A stretch of DNA of 52,579 nt, from positions 1 through 52,579 of the forward strand of contig NZ_JASBVP010000017.1 in the NCBI RefSeq assembly GCF_029961025.1, given 5' to 3'. The notes beneath the pieces were generated by a model. That model did not search any database. It was given only the letters and a program-made list of their open reading frames with translations, and had not been told where the DNA came from. Position numbers and translations under genes: made by a program. This document shows, in pieces, positions 17,011-25,844 of this stretch. The DNA is from Mycobacterium sp. (GTDB lineage: Bacteria; Actinomycetota; Actinomycetes; Mycobacteriales; Mycobacteriaceae). The stretch's first letter is position 1; every line of letters starts with the position of its first letter.

Positions 17011-18369
17011 CTATTCGACCGGCGAATGCGCTACACCGGGCCCACCACCCGCGCTTGTCACCCCACTGCCGTAGGCGGTGTTGTCGGGTTGCAGCACCGA
17101 GCGGTACTTGACCCAAATGATCAATGCTCCCACCGACAGCGCGCCAAGCACCGTGAATGTTGTTGGGTAACCGAATTCTTGAGCGAGGTGTCCCCCTAAC
17201 AAGGGGCTTATCGCGGCGCCAATGCCCTGGGCGGTCAGCACCGCACCCTGGCCGGCGTTAATGTGGCCGGTGCCGTCCAGCAGCCGGGCCACCAGCCCGG
17301 GGACGGCCACCGAGAGCATGCCCGCGCCGATGCCGTCGAGGATTTGCACGGGGATGATTCCCCATGGGGTGATGATCCCGGCGGCGATGAGCCCGCGGAT
17401 GGGTAAAGCGGTGAACGCGATCATGATGGCCAACCAGTAGCCTTGGCTTTCAGCGACACGCATGGCGCTCAGCGACGCGACGATCATCACGGTTTGGGCG
17501 ATCACGACGGTGCTGGACACGGTGATAAAAGGGTTGGCGTGGGTGGCGACCACGGCCAGCCCGTATAGCGGCAGCATGGCGGCATTTCCGAGGTGAAACA
17601 GAGCGACCGCACCGGCTAGTGCCAGCAGTGCAGGGGATTCGATCAATGCCCGCAGTCCTTTCACGCGAAGCCGGTGGTCGGTTCCGGCGGCGCCGCGGGC
17701 TGCCTGATGGTCGATGCGGCATGCCGGGATCATCAGCACCGCGGTGATGGTGATCAATGCGAACAGGGCAGCCAGCCAGAACACCGCGGCAAATCCGAAA
17801 CGCCAGCCCAGCAGGCCGGACAGCGCCGCGCCGGCCATGTTGCCGGCGTGGTTGTAGGCCTGATTGCGCCCGATTTGGGCGGTGAACCCGGTTTGGCGAA
17901 CCACACCGAGGGTGATGCCGATAACCGCGGGGCCGAGCGCCGCGCCGGCGATCGCGGTGGCCGCTTGGGCACCGGCGATGACCCAGAATTGCCGCGACAG
18001 CAGGATCAGGCCCGAGGCCGCGACGGTGAACACACCAGCGACGATGACGATGGTCCGTTTGCGGATGGTGGCATCGATCAACGTTCCCGCTGGGGTGACC
18101 GCCACCAGCCCGGCGATGCCGCCGATAGCGGTGACGGTACCGATTGCCCCGGTGCCCCACCCACGGCTGGCCAGTAGCACCCCCAGAAATGAGCCGATGC
18201 CCGCGTGCATGTCGGCCATGAAGAAATTCACCGCCAGCAACGCCGCCCGATCGCGGGCCCGGCTCGCCGACGTTGCACGGTCCGGTGGAACCAATGGGGA
18301 TGGTCCTTTCTCGCATGGCCAGCGCGGCAAGCGGCGGTGCCGCGACGGGCCGCTGTGGCGGGTGGACAT
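17011..18369 (-). CDS. Major facilitator superfamily transporter
   Basis: About 452 residues with twelve hydrophobic segments and a basic N-terminal tail of about 45 residues. The MFS loop between helices 2 and 3 is present as AGTLIDATIRKR. The first helix contains NFFMADMHAGIGSFLG. I chose ATG 18369 (MSTRHSG); the frame also has an ATG at 18408, and either leaves the hydrophobic core intact. It is the promoter-proximal gene before the ArsB-like permease. No substrate can be read. The AT-rich stretch at 18441-18480 probably contains its promoter. Confidence 0.88.
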   Translation of the reverse strand: MSTRHSGPSRHRRLPRWPCEKGPSPLVPPDRATSASRARDRAALLAVNFFMADMHAGIGSFLGVLLASRGWGTGAIGTVTAIGGIAGLVAVTPAGTLIDATIRKRTIVIVAGVFTVAASGLILLSRQFWVIAGAQAATAIAGAALGPAVIGITLGVVRQTGFTAQIGRNQAYNHAGNMAGAALSGLLGWRFGFAAVFWLAALFALITITAVLMIPACRIDHQAARGAAGTDHRLRVKGLRALIESPALLALAGAVALFHLGNAAMLPLYGLAVVATHANPFITVSSTVVIAQTVMIVASLSAMRVAESQGYWLAIMIAFTALPIRGLIAAGIITPWGIIPVQILDGIGAGMLSVAVPGLVARLLDGTGHINAGQGAVLTAQGIGAAISPLLGGHLAQEFGYPTTFTVLGALSVGALIIWVKYRSVLQPDNTAYGSGVTSAGGGPGVAHSPVE

Positions 18370-18440
18370 GTCAAACCGGGTTCGTGGCTGCCCGACCGGG
18401 CCGGCCATGGTGCAGGAGCCGGTGCCGACAGCCAGTCACA

Positions 18441-18480
18441 CGCTAGCGATATAAAACGATATATCTATTACTATCGCATG
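18441..18480. promoter_or_regulatory. AT-rich promoter/operator region upstream of the MFS gene
   Basis: This AT-rich stretch sits in a GC-rich background. CGATATA occurs twice (18447-18453 and 18457-18463), GATATATC (18458-18465) is palindromic, and GCGATA (18446-18451) is mirrored by TATCGC (18472-18477). It fits a promoter with a regulator site for the minus-strand transporter operon. The regulator is unknown. Confidence 0.4.
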
Positions 18481-18495
18481 AAAAGACGGGATCCA

Positions 18496-18525
18496 CATGT
18501 GCGCTGTGGTCATGTGTGCTGTGGT
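18496..18525. repeat. 15-bp tandem direct repeat, two copies
   Basis: CATGTGCGCTGTGGT (18496-18510) is followed at once by CATGTGTGCTGTGGT (18511-18525), with one mismatch. It lies between the MFS and cutinase genes, about 100 bp before the cutinase start, and could be a regulator-binding site. Confidence 0.7.
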
Positions 18526-18624
18526 TAACCTGCCGCGGCCACGCGGTGCAGGTGGGGCTCGGTGGTGTCGGTCACCGCCACCCTCGTGCTGCCGATACCC
18601 TCGCCGGTATGTCAGCATTGGCAG

Positions 18625-19284
18625 ATGATCGCACGCATCCTCGCTCGCATCGTTGGTGTCTCGGTTGTGACGACGTCGTCGCTGGCAAGCGCGCCCCTTG
18701 GCAGCCCCGCAGCAGCTGCCGATCCTTGCAGCGACATCGCGGTGACTTTTGCCCGCGGCACCCATCAGCCCCCTGGTCTCGGTGACGTCGGCCAGGCATT
18801 CGTCGACTCGCTGAGCTCGCAGGTCGGCGGGCGGTCCGTCGCGGTGTACGCGGTTAACTACCCGGCGAATGACGACTACCACGCAAGCGCGTCAGCGGGT
18901 GCGGACGATGCAAGTACGCATATCCAGGAAACGATCACCAACTGTCCGAAAACACAGCTTGTTCTTGGCGGATACTCTCAGGGTTCGACGGTGATCGATT
19001 TGGCCACATCGGAGATGCCGGCCCAAGTCGCCGATCACGTTGCCGCTGTTGCTCTTTTCGGGGAGCCGTCGAGTGGATTGTCCAGCGCGCTATGGGGTGG
19101 GCCGCTGCCGACGATCAGTCCGCTATACGCGTCCAAAACCATCAGCTTGTGTGCTCCCGATGATCCGATCTGCAGCGGAGGCGGGAACCTGATGGCGCAT
19201 GTTTCCTACGTCCGGTCCGGGATGACAAGCCAGGCAGCCGAATTCGTTGCTCATAAGCTCGATCAAGGGCGTGTCCATGCCTAG
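18625..19284 (+). CDS. Secreted cutinase-family serine esterase
   Basis: A 219-residue exported alpha/beta hydrolase. A Sec signal peptide runs from MIARILARIVGV to about SPAAAADPC. The nucleophile is in GYSQG, the catalytic Asp in CAPDDPIC and the His in MAHVSYV. Four cysteines match the two cutinase disulfides. Mycobacterial cutinase-like proteins hydrolyse lipid esters. I chose ATG 18625 because it gives a proper signal peptide; the frame extends to 18562. A stem-loop follows at once. Rv1984c, a cutinase, lies near the CBM2 gene Rv1987 in M. tuberculosis, as here. Confidence 0.88.
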   Translation: MIARILARIVGVSVVTTSSLASAPLGSPAAAADPCSDIAVTFARGTHQPPGLGDVGQAFVDSLSSQVGGRSVAVYAVNYPANDDYHASASAGADDASTHIQETITNCPKTQLVLGGYSQGSTVIDLATSEMPAQVADHVAAVALFGEPSSGLSSALWGGPLPTISPLYASKTISLCAPDDPICSGGGNLMAHVSYVRSGMTSQAAEFVAHKLDQGRVHA

Positions 19285-19308
19285 CTGCTTTACCGCTAAT
19301 AAAGCAGC
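19284..19308. terminator. Stem-loop after the cutinase stop codon
   Basis: Perfect 9-bp arms GCTGCTTTA (19284-19292) and TAAAGCAGC (19300-19308) enclose a 7-nt loop. It starts on the last base of the cutinase TAG. There is no U-run, as is usual for mycobacterial terminators. Confidence 0.6.
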
Positions 19309-19336
19309 ACGTTGTCACGCAGTTGGTTGCAGCCCG

Positions 19337-19374
19337 CCACTGCTACTTGAGGTGACCACTGCTACTTGAGGTGA
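19337..19374. repeat. Perfect 19-bp tandem repeat
   Basis: CCACTGCTACTTGAGGTGA occurs twice back to back (19337-19355, 19356-19374). It lies between the cutinase stem-loop and the convergent ANTAR gene. Origin and role are unknown. Confidence 0.9.
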
Positions 19375-19414
19375 AGTATCCGCATGCGCGACCTAGCCCC
19401 GTGATCCGCTGATC

Positions 19415-19708
19415 TCACCAGCCGGACACGGCGGGCCCGGCCAACAGCTGACCCCATTCGTGACGAGCCGCCGATTGCGCATCGATGAAGATGTCCGGTG
19501 ATTTTCCGCCGCCACCCGCGAGATGGACGAGCGCCCAGGCCATTGCGAACACCGGCACCTGGTGCCGTTGTGCCGCGCTGAGCAACTCATGCAACGCCGT
19601 CTCCGAAGAGCACCGGCGAAGGCCGATCAGGATGCCTTGTGCGGTACCGAGGAGACGCCCGCCGTGTGGGTCGGAAGAGACCTGGGCCGGCACCCAGTTT
19701 GCCATCAT
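19415..19708 (-). CDS. Small ANTAR-domain protein
   Basis: A 97-residue protein made almost entirely of an ANTAR RNA-binding domain: GTAQGILIGLRRCSSETAL, then ELLSAAQRHQ and MAWALVHLAGG. ANTAR domains bind paired hexaloop RNA hairpins and act as antiterminators. They are usually fused to GAF, PAS or response-regulator domains. Here only about 18 residues precede the domain, so no sensor is present. The frame starts at ATG 19708; no alternative upstream start gives a sensor domain. It is convergent with the cutinase gene. Confidence 0.65.
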   Translation of the reverse strand: MMANWVPAQVSSDPHGGRLLGTAQGILIGLRRCSSETALHELLSAAQRHQVPVFAMAWALVHLAGGGGKSPDIFIDAQSAARHEWGQLLAGPAVSGW

Positions 19709-20010
19709 GCCCTACGTACCTCTCGTTGGGTTCTCCTGCCGTCATCCGCAACGGCATCCGCAACGCGGAGCCGGAAACCGCGAGGACATTCCTAATGCCT
19801 GAGCTGATCCGTTGTGGCGTACTGTGCCATGATTTGCGCCTCACCGCCGCGGCACCAGATCACCGTGCAGATCGGTACGCGCCCGTGATCGTCTTGATAC
19901 CCAATGGCGCCCAATGGCGCCGATGCCGTCACCGCGTAATAAGATGCGCACGCACCACCGTGGTCGGTGGCGACCGCTCCCCGACCACCGGGATGGACGC
20001 CGGCGCCGGT
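19709..20010. other. 302-bp gap without a supported gene
   Basis: No convincing coding sequence. It contains an exact 10-bp tandem repeat CCAATGGCGC (19901-19920) and probably the promoter of the ANTAR gene. Confidence 0.4.
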
Positions 20011-21369
20011 TTAGCGCACACCCAAAACGCCGCTGAGGTATTGGGCGCGACACTCCCGGCGGGCCAGTTTGCCGCTGGTGGTGCGGGGAATCGCGCCGGC
20101 CGGCAGAAAACGCACGTCGGCGGCGACCAGCCCATGCCGATCCAATACCGCTGCCCGGATCGCCTCGATTGCGGGCCGGGGATCGGCGTCAGGGGAATCG
20201 GCCGGGACACGCACCGCGTGACCGGCGCAGAGTTGCCGCCGGTCCAGGTGGACTACCGTCGCCTCGGCGGCGGGTTCGATGGTTGAGACGAACAATGTCG
20301 CCACGGCCAGACCATAGGAAGGCTTGATCGCTTTACGCGGCAACCCGAACGGCGCGAACGCCTTGGTGAAGACGCTGATCGCGTCGAGGCTGACCGGTTC
20401 GGAACCGATAATCATCAGGACGTTGCTCAGGTCGACGTCCTCGCCGGGCGTGGGCAGGCCGCGCTGTGCGGTCCACTCGTAGGCGAAGTTCGGCGCTGCG
20501 GTGACCACCCGGACCTGTCGCGACTCGGCGGGCAGGGCGTGAATCCAGCGCAGGGGCCTTCGGAGGAAGGCGGTCGGCGACATCAGCGTGCAATGCCCCC
20601 CGTAGACGATCGGAAAGCCGATCAGGGACAGACCCATATCGTGATAGAGCGGCAACCAACTGACACCGCGGGTGTTTCGGTCCAGCAGCCCGATGGTGAG
20701 AATCATCTGCAGCAGGTTGGTGCCGACCGCCCGATGCGTGACCGCGACGCCGACCGGGGGTCGGGTCGCGCCCGAGGTGTACTGCAGGTGAGAAACGTCG
20801 TCCGGATCGAAATCGATGGGGACGAACGCATCTCCCGCCGGGTCGGGTACCTGGTCGATGGCGATCAGGTGCGGCTGTCCAAGCTGCGGGAGCTTGAGCA
20901 AAAACGCCTGCACAGCTTCCGCCGCCGCGGCTGTGGTCAATACGGCGGCGGGCTGCGCATCGCGCAGCGCCGTATCGAGACGTTCGGTATGGCCCGGCAA
21001 TTCGGGCGCGAACAACGGCACCGCAATGCCGCCCGCTTTGACCGCTGCGTACATTCCGATGACATAGTCCAGACCCTGGGGTGCAAGGATCGCCACCCGA
21101 TCACCACGGCTGGTGACGAGCTGCAAACGCGCGGCGACGGCCCGTAATTGGGTGGCGAAGCGGCTCCAGGTCAGCTCGAAGACCTGACCATCACCCGGGT
21201 GCGTGTAGTCCAGGTAGCGATACGCCACGCAGTCACCGACATTCGCGGCGTTCCGGTCGATGAGCGATATCAGCGTCACACCCGCTGGCAATGCGATCCG
21301 GCCCGTGGCATCCAGACAATCCTCGATCTGCAGCATGCCCCGGTGAGCCGCGGATTGGTGGCCGTTCAT
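20011..21369 (-). pseudogene. Fatty acyl-AMP ligase (FadD) with large internal deletion
   Basis: A 452-residue product; mycobacterial FAALs are about 580 residues. The N-terminal ATP-binding domain is intact: LQYTSGATRPPVGVAVTH, SWLPLYHDMGL, APNFAYEW, GSEPVSLDAI and KPSYGLAVATLFVST. After VRVPADSPDADP it jumps straight to IRAAVLDRHGL and then PRTTSGKLARREC. The region carrying GEIWLHG, the TGD aspartate and the GRNHYPQDLE hinge is missing, in frame. The C-terminal Lys motif remains. Without the TGD aspartate, adenylation is unlikely, so I call it a pseudogene. The start is taken at ATG 21369. Confidence 0.75.
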
Positions 21370-21527
21370 TGGCGCAGTGTAAGCAGCCAGGACGATTCGC
21401 GGCCCGCGGCGCGTTCGGCCGTGTCGGCGCCGCACTCGCACGGTACGCTCGCTACTCGCTAGCCTGAAAGGTGTCCTGGAAGAAAATGTTTGAGCCTTCC
21501 GGCCCCGGCAACTGCTGGGTACCCCTT

Positions 21528-21551
21528 TCAATTGTCAATTCAATTGTCAAC
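21528..21551. repeat. 12-bp tandem repeat with CAATTG palindromes
   Basis: TCAATTGTCAAT (21528-21539) is followed by TCAATTGTCAAC (21540-21551). It lies in an AT/pyrimidine-rich stretch about 105 bp before the acyltransferase gene. It could be an operator. Confidence 0.55.
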
Positions 21552-21655
21552 CCGTCTTTCAACACCTCTTTACCCCTTTCATCCTTCGAGGAACAGTTGG
21601 GTTTTTTCCTCCTGGACTGGCAGCGCGGACCCGGCGCATTTCTCGCGGCCCGCTG

Positions 21656-22993
21656 ATGGACCACCCAGACAGCGAGCTCCCGGTTCGCGACCTGGCGGTG
21701 GACTGCTACCGGGTGTCCGGTGTGGTTCTCATCGTGCTGGGCCACTGGCTGGATGCCTGTGTGACCTACCATGACGGACATTTCGGCCGGCAGAACCCGT
21801 TGGTCGACCTGCCCTGGACCCAGTGGCTCACCTGGGTTTTCCAGGCGGTTCCGGTGTTCTTCCTGGTCGCCGGCTATGCCGGTGCGGTGTCGTGGACCCA
21901 TCGGCGCGACGTGGCCGGCATGTCGCGGCAGGCCTGGCTGCAGCATCGACTGGCCCGGGTGCTCGGGCCCACCACGGTGTACGTCGCGGTGGTGTCGGTG
22001 GTCGTGGTGGCTCTCGGCATCGCCGACGTGGCCGGTTCCGCGCTGGAATACGGCGGCTGGGCGGTGGCCATGCATCTGTGGTTTCTGGCCGTCTACCTGC
22101 TGGTGGTGTCGCTGACCCCGCTCGCGATGGCCGCACAGCGCCGGTGGGGCCTGTGGACGCTTGCAGTGCTGGCGGCGGGACTCGCCGCGCTGGACGCCGC
22201 GTCGCTCGGCGGCCATCTGCGTTACCTGGGCCAGCTGAAATACCTGTTGTGCTGGGGAACGCTCTACCAGCTCGGAATAGCTTGGCACGCTGGACTGTTC
22301 GCCGGGCGCAGGGCTGTGGCGCTCGCCGCCGGCACGGCGGCCGTGTTGGGACTGCTAGTCGGGCTGGGGCCCTACCCGGTCAGCATGATCGGCGTCCCCG
22401 GCCAGCCGGTGCAAAACTCGGACCCGCCCTCGCTGGCGATGCTGGCGTACGCGGGCACACAGGCCGGGGTGGTGATGGCGCTCGCTCCGGCGCTCAACCG
22501 TGCGCTGCGGTCCCCCGCTGTGCACCGGGCGGTGTCGGTAGCCAATAGCACTGTGATGGGGCTCTACTTGTGGCACATGGTGCCCGTGGTAATCGTGGCT
22601 ATTGCCGGCTACCCGGCCGGGCTGTTGCCGCAACCGCCAGAGGGAACGGCGAGCTGGTGGCTGGCCAGGCTGGTGTGGGTGGTGATTCTCGGCCTGGTAA
22701 CGACGGTCGAGATGACACTGCTGTGGTGGTGGCGGCGCTTTTTCGCGGCTCCCCTCCCCCTGCTCGGCACCGCGCTCCCGGGCCGCCGGGCCGAGCCGAT
22801 GATGCTGGTCGGCGCCGCAATGGCGGTCTACGGCTTGTGGGTGTTTGCCGCCGATGGTTTTGCTCCGGGGGGGCGCTTTGCGTGGCTGACCGCGCTGGTA
22901 TTCGCGGTGGGGGTATTCGTGGTGGCGTTGCGCCCCGCGGCGCAGGCCAGCCGGCGCCCGCTTGGTTCGCGCAGCGACGAACACGACGACTAA
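21656..22993 (+). CDS. Acyltransferase-3-like integral membrane protein
   Basis: A 445-residue protein with about ten transmembrane segments. The arrangement resembles acyltransferase-3 (OafA/NodX) proteins: a first helix with VSGVVLIVLGHWLD, where H is a candidate catalytic residue, then VFQAVPVFFLVAGYAGA, and RLARVLGPTTVYV. The family moves acyl groups onto cell-envelope glycans or lipids at the membrane. It starts at ATG 21656 and ends 44 bp before the convergent DUF2254 gene. The substrate is not readable. It is next to a deleted FAAL gene, hinting at a former lipid-modifying locus. Confidence 0.75.
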   Translation: MDHPDSELPVRDLAVDCYRVSGVVLIVLGHWLDACVTYHDGHFGRQNPLVDLPWTQWLTWVFQAVPVFFLVAGYAGAVSWTHRRDVAGMSRQAWLQHRLARVLGPTTVYVAVVSVVVVALGIADVAGSALEYGGWAVAMHLWFLAVYLLVVSLTPLAMAAQRRWGLWTLAVLAAGLAALDAASLGGHLRYLGQLKYLLCWGTLYQLGIAWHAGLFAGRRAVALAAGTAAVLGLLVGLGPYPVSMIGVPGQPVQNSDPPSLAMLAYAGTQAGVVMALAPALNRALRSPAVHRAVSVANSTVMGLYLWHMVPVVIVAIAGYPAGLLPQPPEGTASWWLARLVWVVILGLVTTVEMTLLWWWRRFFAAPLPLLGTALPGRRAEPMMLVGAAMAVYGLWVFAADGFAPGGRFAWLTALVFAVGVFVVALRPAAQASRRPLGSRSDEHDD

Positions 22994-23036
22994 GGCGGGC
23001 TCCGCCGGTGGCGTCGGAGACCGTGCCCGGGTGGTG

Positions 23037-24380
23037 TCAGCCGTTCAGCCGGGCGTACAGCGCGGTCAGGGCCCGGTAGCGGCGTTCCACGTCGGCGCGA
23101 TCCGATTCGTCGGGAACCGACTCGAGGTTGGCGCGCTGGATCATCACCGCTTGATCCATCAGCACCCGGGCCTGGTGGGCGTCGGTCGTTTGCTCCATGA
23201 TCGTGGTGAGGGCATCGAGTTGGCGGATCATCAACGCGGGCATGCCGCGGCTGGCCTGACGGATCTTCTCGAAGGAACGCTGCACCAATCTTTCGTAGCT
23301 GACCTGATCGGTGATGACGCGGATGGACCCGGCACGATCGCGATACACCTGCGCCGGTGCCCACACCCGGGCGATCTTGCACAGGCTGTCGCCGAGCCAG
23401 TCCACGCACGTCATGCCCGTGAAGGTGTCGTTCACCGCCGGAGAGAGCGCCCGGATGGCGATCTCGACAAGCTGGTCGATGCCGAAGGCAACGTCTTGGG
23501 TGAGGGTGCGGTGCGGTCCGGTGGCCTGCGCGCGTTCCAGGTAACGTGCGACGTGGTCCGCAGCCTCGGGAGGCCATACGGCCGCCAGCTCACGACCTTC
23601 CACCAAAAAGTGCCCCGGACGGTAGGGCAGGCGTATCACGGCATTGGCCGCCGCCGCGACACGGACCAGCGTTTCGTGGCGGATGAACTGCAGGTAACCA
23701 CTTTTCGGGGTGCGGATTACCGCACCCGAAGACTCGATGGTCTCGATCAGCGAGGCCAGTTCCGCACCATCGTCTCGCTGACTTCCGGGGTGGTCGGGGG
23801 TGTCGGCGCTTTGCACCTCGACAGCGTGAGCCAGGTCCTTGGCGATACTGGCGATCACCGAGGGGAGCTGGATTTGGGTTGCGGTGTGGTGGATGAAGTA
23901 GATGAGCACGGCCAGATCGACGAGGGTCAGCGCGAACGTGGTCGTGATCGACAGGTGCGGCACGAACTCGCCGTGATCGGCGGGGCCGATCGAGACCAGC
24001 ACCAGGATGCAGTAGACGAATGTCGCCACAAACGTGCCCAGCGTCAGTTGGCTCCCGGGATCCCGGATGAAATTGCGCAGCATCCGCGGTCCGAACTGAG
24101 TCGACGCCAGCGTCAACGTGACAATGGTGATCGAGAAGTTGAGGGCGATCACCGTAATGATCGACGTGGCGATCGCGATGAGAATTTGCCGCGCCGTGTC
24201 GGCGCTGCCGCTGATCACCCACCCCGGCGGGGTGAAGGCGCCACGGTAAGCGGCACGGTCTGCGGTTAGCGTGCCGGCGAACAGGGCGATCGCCGCGAGC
24301 ACTTCCAGGGCCGGCATCAGCCACAAGTTGGTCCGCAATTCTTCGCGTCGCCCCTGCGGCAATCCCGGAATCCACGGCAC
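23037..24380 (-). CDS. DUF2254 membrane protein
   Basis: A 447-residue protein with four transmembrane segments in the first ~160 residues, then a soluble C-terminal domain. Family features include ALNFSITIVTLTLASTQFG, PRMLRNFIRD and a later PAVNDTFTGMTCVDWLGD. DUF2254 proteins are of unknown function, with suggestions of channel or sensor roles. GTG 24380 is the start. It is convergent with the acyltransferase gene. Confidence 0.8.
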   Translation of the reverse strand: MPWIPGLPQGRREELRTNLWLMPALEVLAAIALFAGTLTADRAAYRGAFTPPGWVISGSADTARQILIAIATSIITVIALNFSITIVTLTLASTQFGPRMLRNFIRDPGSQLTLGTFVATFVYCILVLVSIGPADHGEFVPHLSITTTFALTLVDLAVLIYFIHHTATQIQLPSVIASIAKDLAHAVEVQSADTPDHPGSQRDDGAELASLIETIESSGAVIRTPKSGYLQFIRHETLVRVAAAANAVIRLPYRPGHFLVEGRELAAVWPPEAADHVARYLERAQATGPHRTLTQDVAFGIDQLVEIAIRALSPAVNDTFTGMTCVDWLGDSLCKIARVWAPAQVYRDRAGSIRVITDQVSYERLVQRSFEKIRQASRGMPALMIRQLDALTTIMEQTTDAHQARVLMDQAVMIQRANLESVPDESDRADVERRYRALTALYARLNG

Positions 24381-24479
24381 TCCTGCGAGGTTAGAGCACG
24401 CCGTCCGGCAGAGTATGGCGCGCGCCAGCTTGGATATGGTTGGTTAGAGTCAAACTCTCACGCGAAGCGGGAACTGGCG

Positions 24480-24983
24480 ATGCGTTTCAACCCTCCCCCG
24501 AACTGGCCCAAGCCGCCCGAGGGCTGGGTGCCGCCACCCGACTGGTCACCGGATCCGTCGTGGCCGCCGCCCCCGCCGGGCTGGCAACTGTGGGTTGAGG
24601 ATGCTCCCGTCGCTTCGGACAAAAAGCCCGCGCCGAGTCGACCCGCACGCACCGGCGATGACGTGGAGTATTTCGGCGACGATCGCGCGTGGTCCGCGGA
24701 TGTCGAACAGCCACCCGCTCCGCTGCAGCCGGGTGCCGGTCCGGTTGCGTTACCACCGCGGCCTACCGAAGTGGCACCCGAAGAGCTTTCGGTGCACCAC
24801 CTGGGGTGCCGCGCAACCATCAGGTGGGACGACAGCCGGTACGAAATCGGGACGATCGTCGCTGTCTCCGCGGATTCCGTGGGGATTAGCGTCAAACTCG
24901 CCGGGTTGGAACCGCCGGTTGCTTTTCAGCGCGAGGTGCCGCGTCGGGGTCCCGCCAATCCCCGGATCTACGTGTGGATCTAA
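24480..24983 (+). CDS. Proline/tryptophan-rich hypothetical protein
   Basis: A 167-residue protein. The first ~40 residues carry Pro/Trp repeats (PPNWPKPPEGWVPPPDW, then PSWPPPPPGW), a motif common in actinobacterial envelope or stress proteins. The C-terminal ~65 residues (LGCRATIRWDDSRYEIGTIV) look like a small beta-rich fold of unknown type. The ATG at 24480 is preceded by an AGAGT-CAA-ACTCT inverted repeat at 24446-24458. I do not recognise a function. Confidence 0.6.
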   Translation: MRFNPPPNWPKPPEGWVPPPDWSPDPSWPPPPPGWQLWVEDAPVASDKKPAPSRPARTGDDVEYFGDDRAWSADVEQPPAPLQPGAGPVALPPRPTEVAPEELSVHHLGCRATIRWDDSRYEIGTIVAVSADSVGISVKLAGLEPPVAFQREVPRRGPANPRIYVWI

Positions 24984-25132
24984 CAGATTGATCCGCTTTC
25001 TTAGGGCTTCCGGCTCGCGCCTGCGTGCCGGAAAACTATCCAAGCTCTCCGGGCGCCGGCTGCGGGCCACGCCGCACGGGGCGGGCAGCGTCCGGCACCG
25101 ATCCGGAGCGGCCGTGGTGGCATCATCGCCGT

Positions 25133-25819
25133 ATGGGTTTGCTGTTCCGGCTGGCCGAGTTCCTGCTGGTGCTGATACCGCTGGCCGGGGTGATCGGCGC
25201 GGCGGTCAAGGCTTTCCTGGCGGGCCAGCGGCGCGGATTCGGGTTTCGGGTCTCCCCTCCGCCGGAGCAGCCAGACGGCACACCGGCAGCTGCGTCCCCC
25301 GGGCGCCCCGGCGGGAGCCAGACCGCCCGATGGGCGACGATCAAACGGGTCCTCGAGGAGCACGCCAGAACCGACGCGCGCTGGCTCGAGTACGAGCTGG
25401 ATTTTGCCAAGCTGCTGGACTTCCCGCTGATGACCGACATGCGCAATCCGCTCACGGTGGAGTTCCACAAGGCCAAATTACGGGCGGACTTCCTGCGGCC
25501 GGCGAAAGCCGAGGATCTCCTCGATGACCGTGACGCTGCCGCACAGTATTTCGCCGCTGTTCAAGACTATGTCAGCGCATTCAATGTGGCAGAGACGGAG
25601 GCGATCCGGCGGCGCCGCAATGACTTCACTCGCGAAGGCCAGCAACGGATTGCGCGCGCCCAGAGCCTGATGCGGGTGGCGTCCGATTCGGCCGCGACCG
25701 CCGAAGAGCGTCAACACGCCTACGACCTGGCGCGCCGAGAACTCGAAGGCCTGATCGTGCTGCCGGCCACGACCCAGGCGCAAATCGAACGCGGAATTTC
25801 CGGTCAGCTCGACGGCTAA
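25133..25819 (+). CDS. Hypothetical protein with N-terminal membrane anchor
   Basis: A 228-residue protein. One N-terminal transmembrane helix (FRLAEFLLVLIPLAGVIGA) is followed by a Pro/Ala-rich linker and a long helical cytoplasmic domain rich in Glu/Arg/Ala, probably coiled coil (LLDDRDAAAQYFAAVQDYV, then EGQQRIARAQSLM). I start at ATG 25133, where the hydrophobic segment begins; an open frame extends to 25025 without coding character. No family name recognised. It follows the Pro/Trp-rich gene by 150 bp. Confidence 0.65.
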   Translation: MGLLFRLAEFLLVLIPLAGVIGAAVKAFLAGQRRGFGFRVSPPPEQPDGTPAAASPGRPGGSQTARWATIKRVLEEHARTDARWLEYELDFAKLLDFPLMTDMRNPLTVEFHKAKLRADFLRPAKAEDLLDDRDAAAQYFAAVQDYVSAFNVAETEAIRRRRNDFTREGQQRIARAQSLMRVASDSAATAEERQHAYDLARRELEGLIVLPATTQAQIERGISGQLDG

Positions 25820-25844
25820 AGCCGTTGAGTCCACGCCGAGCCGG

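Noticed and set aside
22962..24269. 435-codon plus-strand frame over the DUF2254 gene
   Set aside because: Antisense shadow; the minus strand has coherent transmembrane segments and family motifs.
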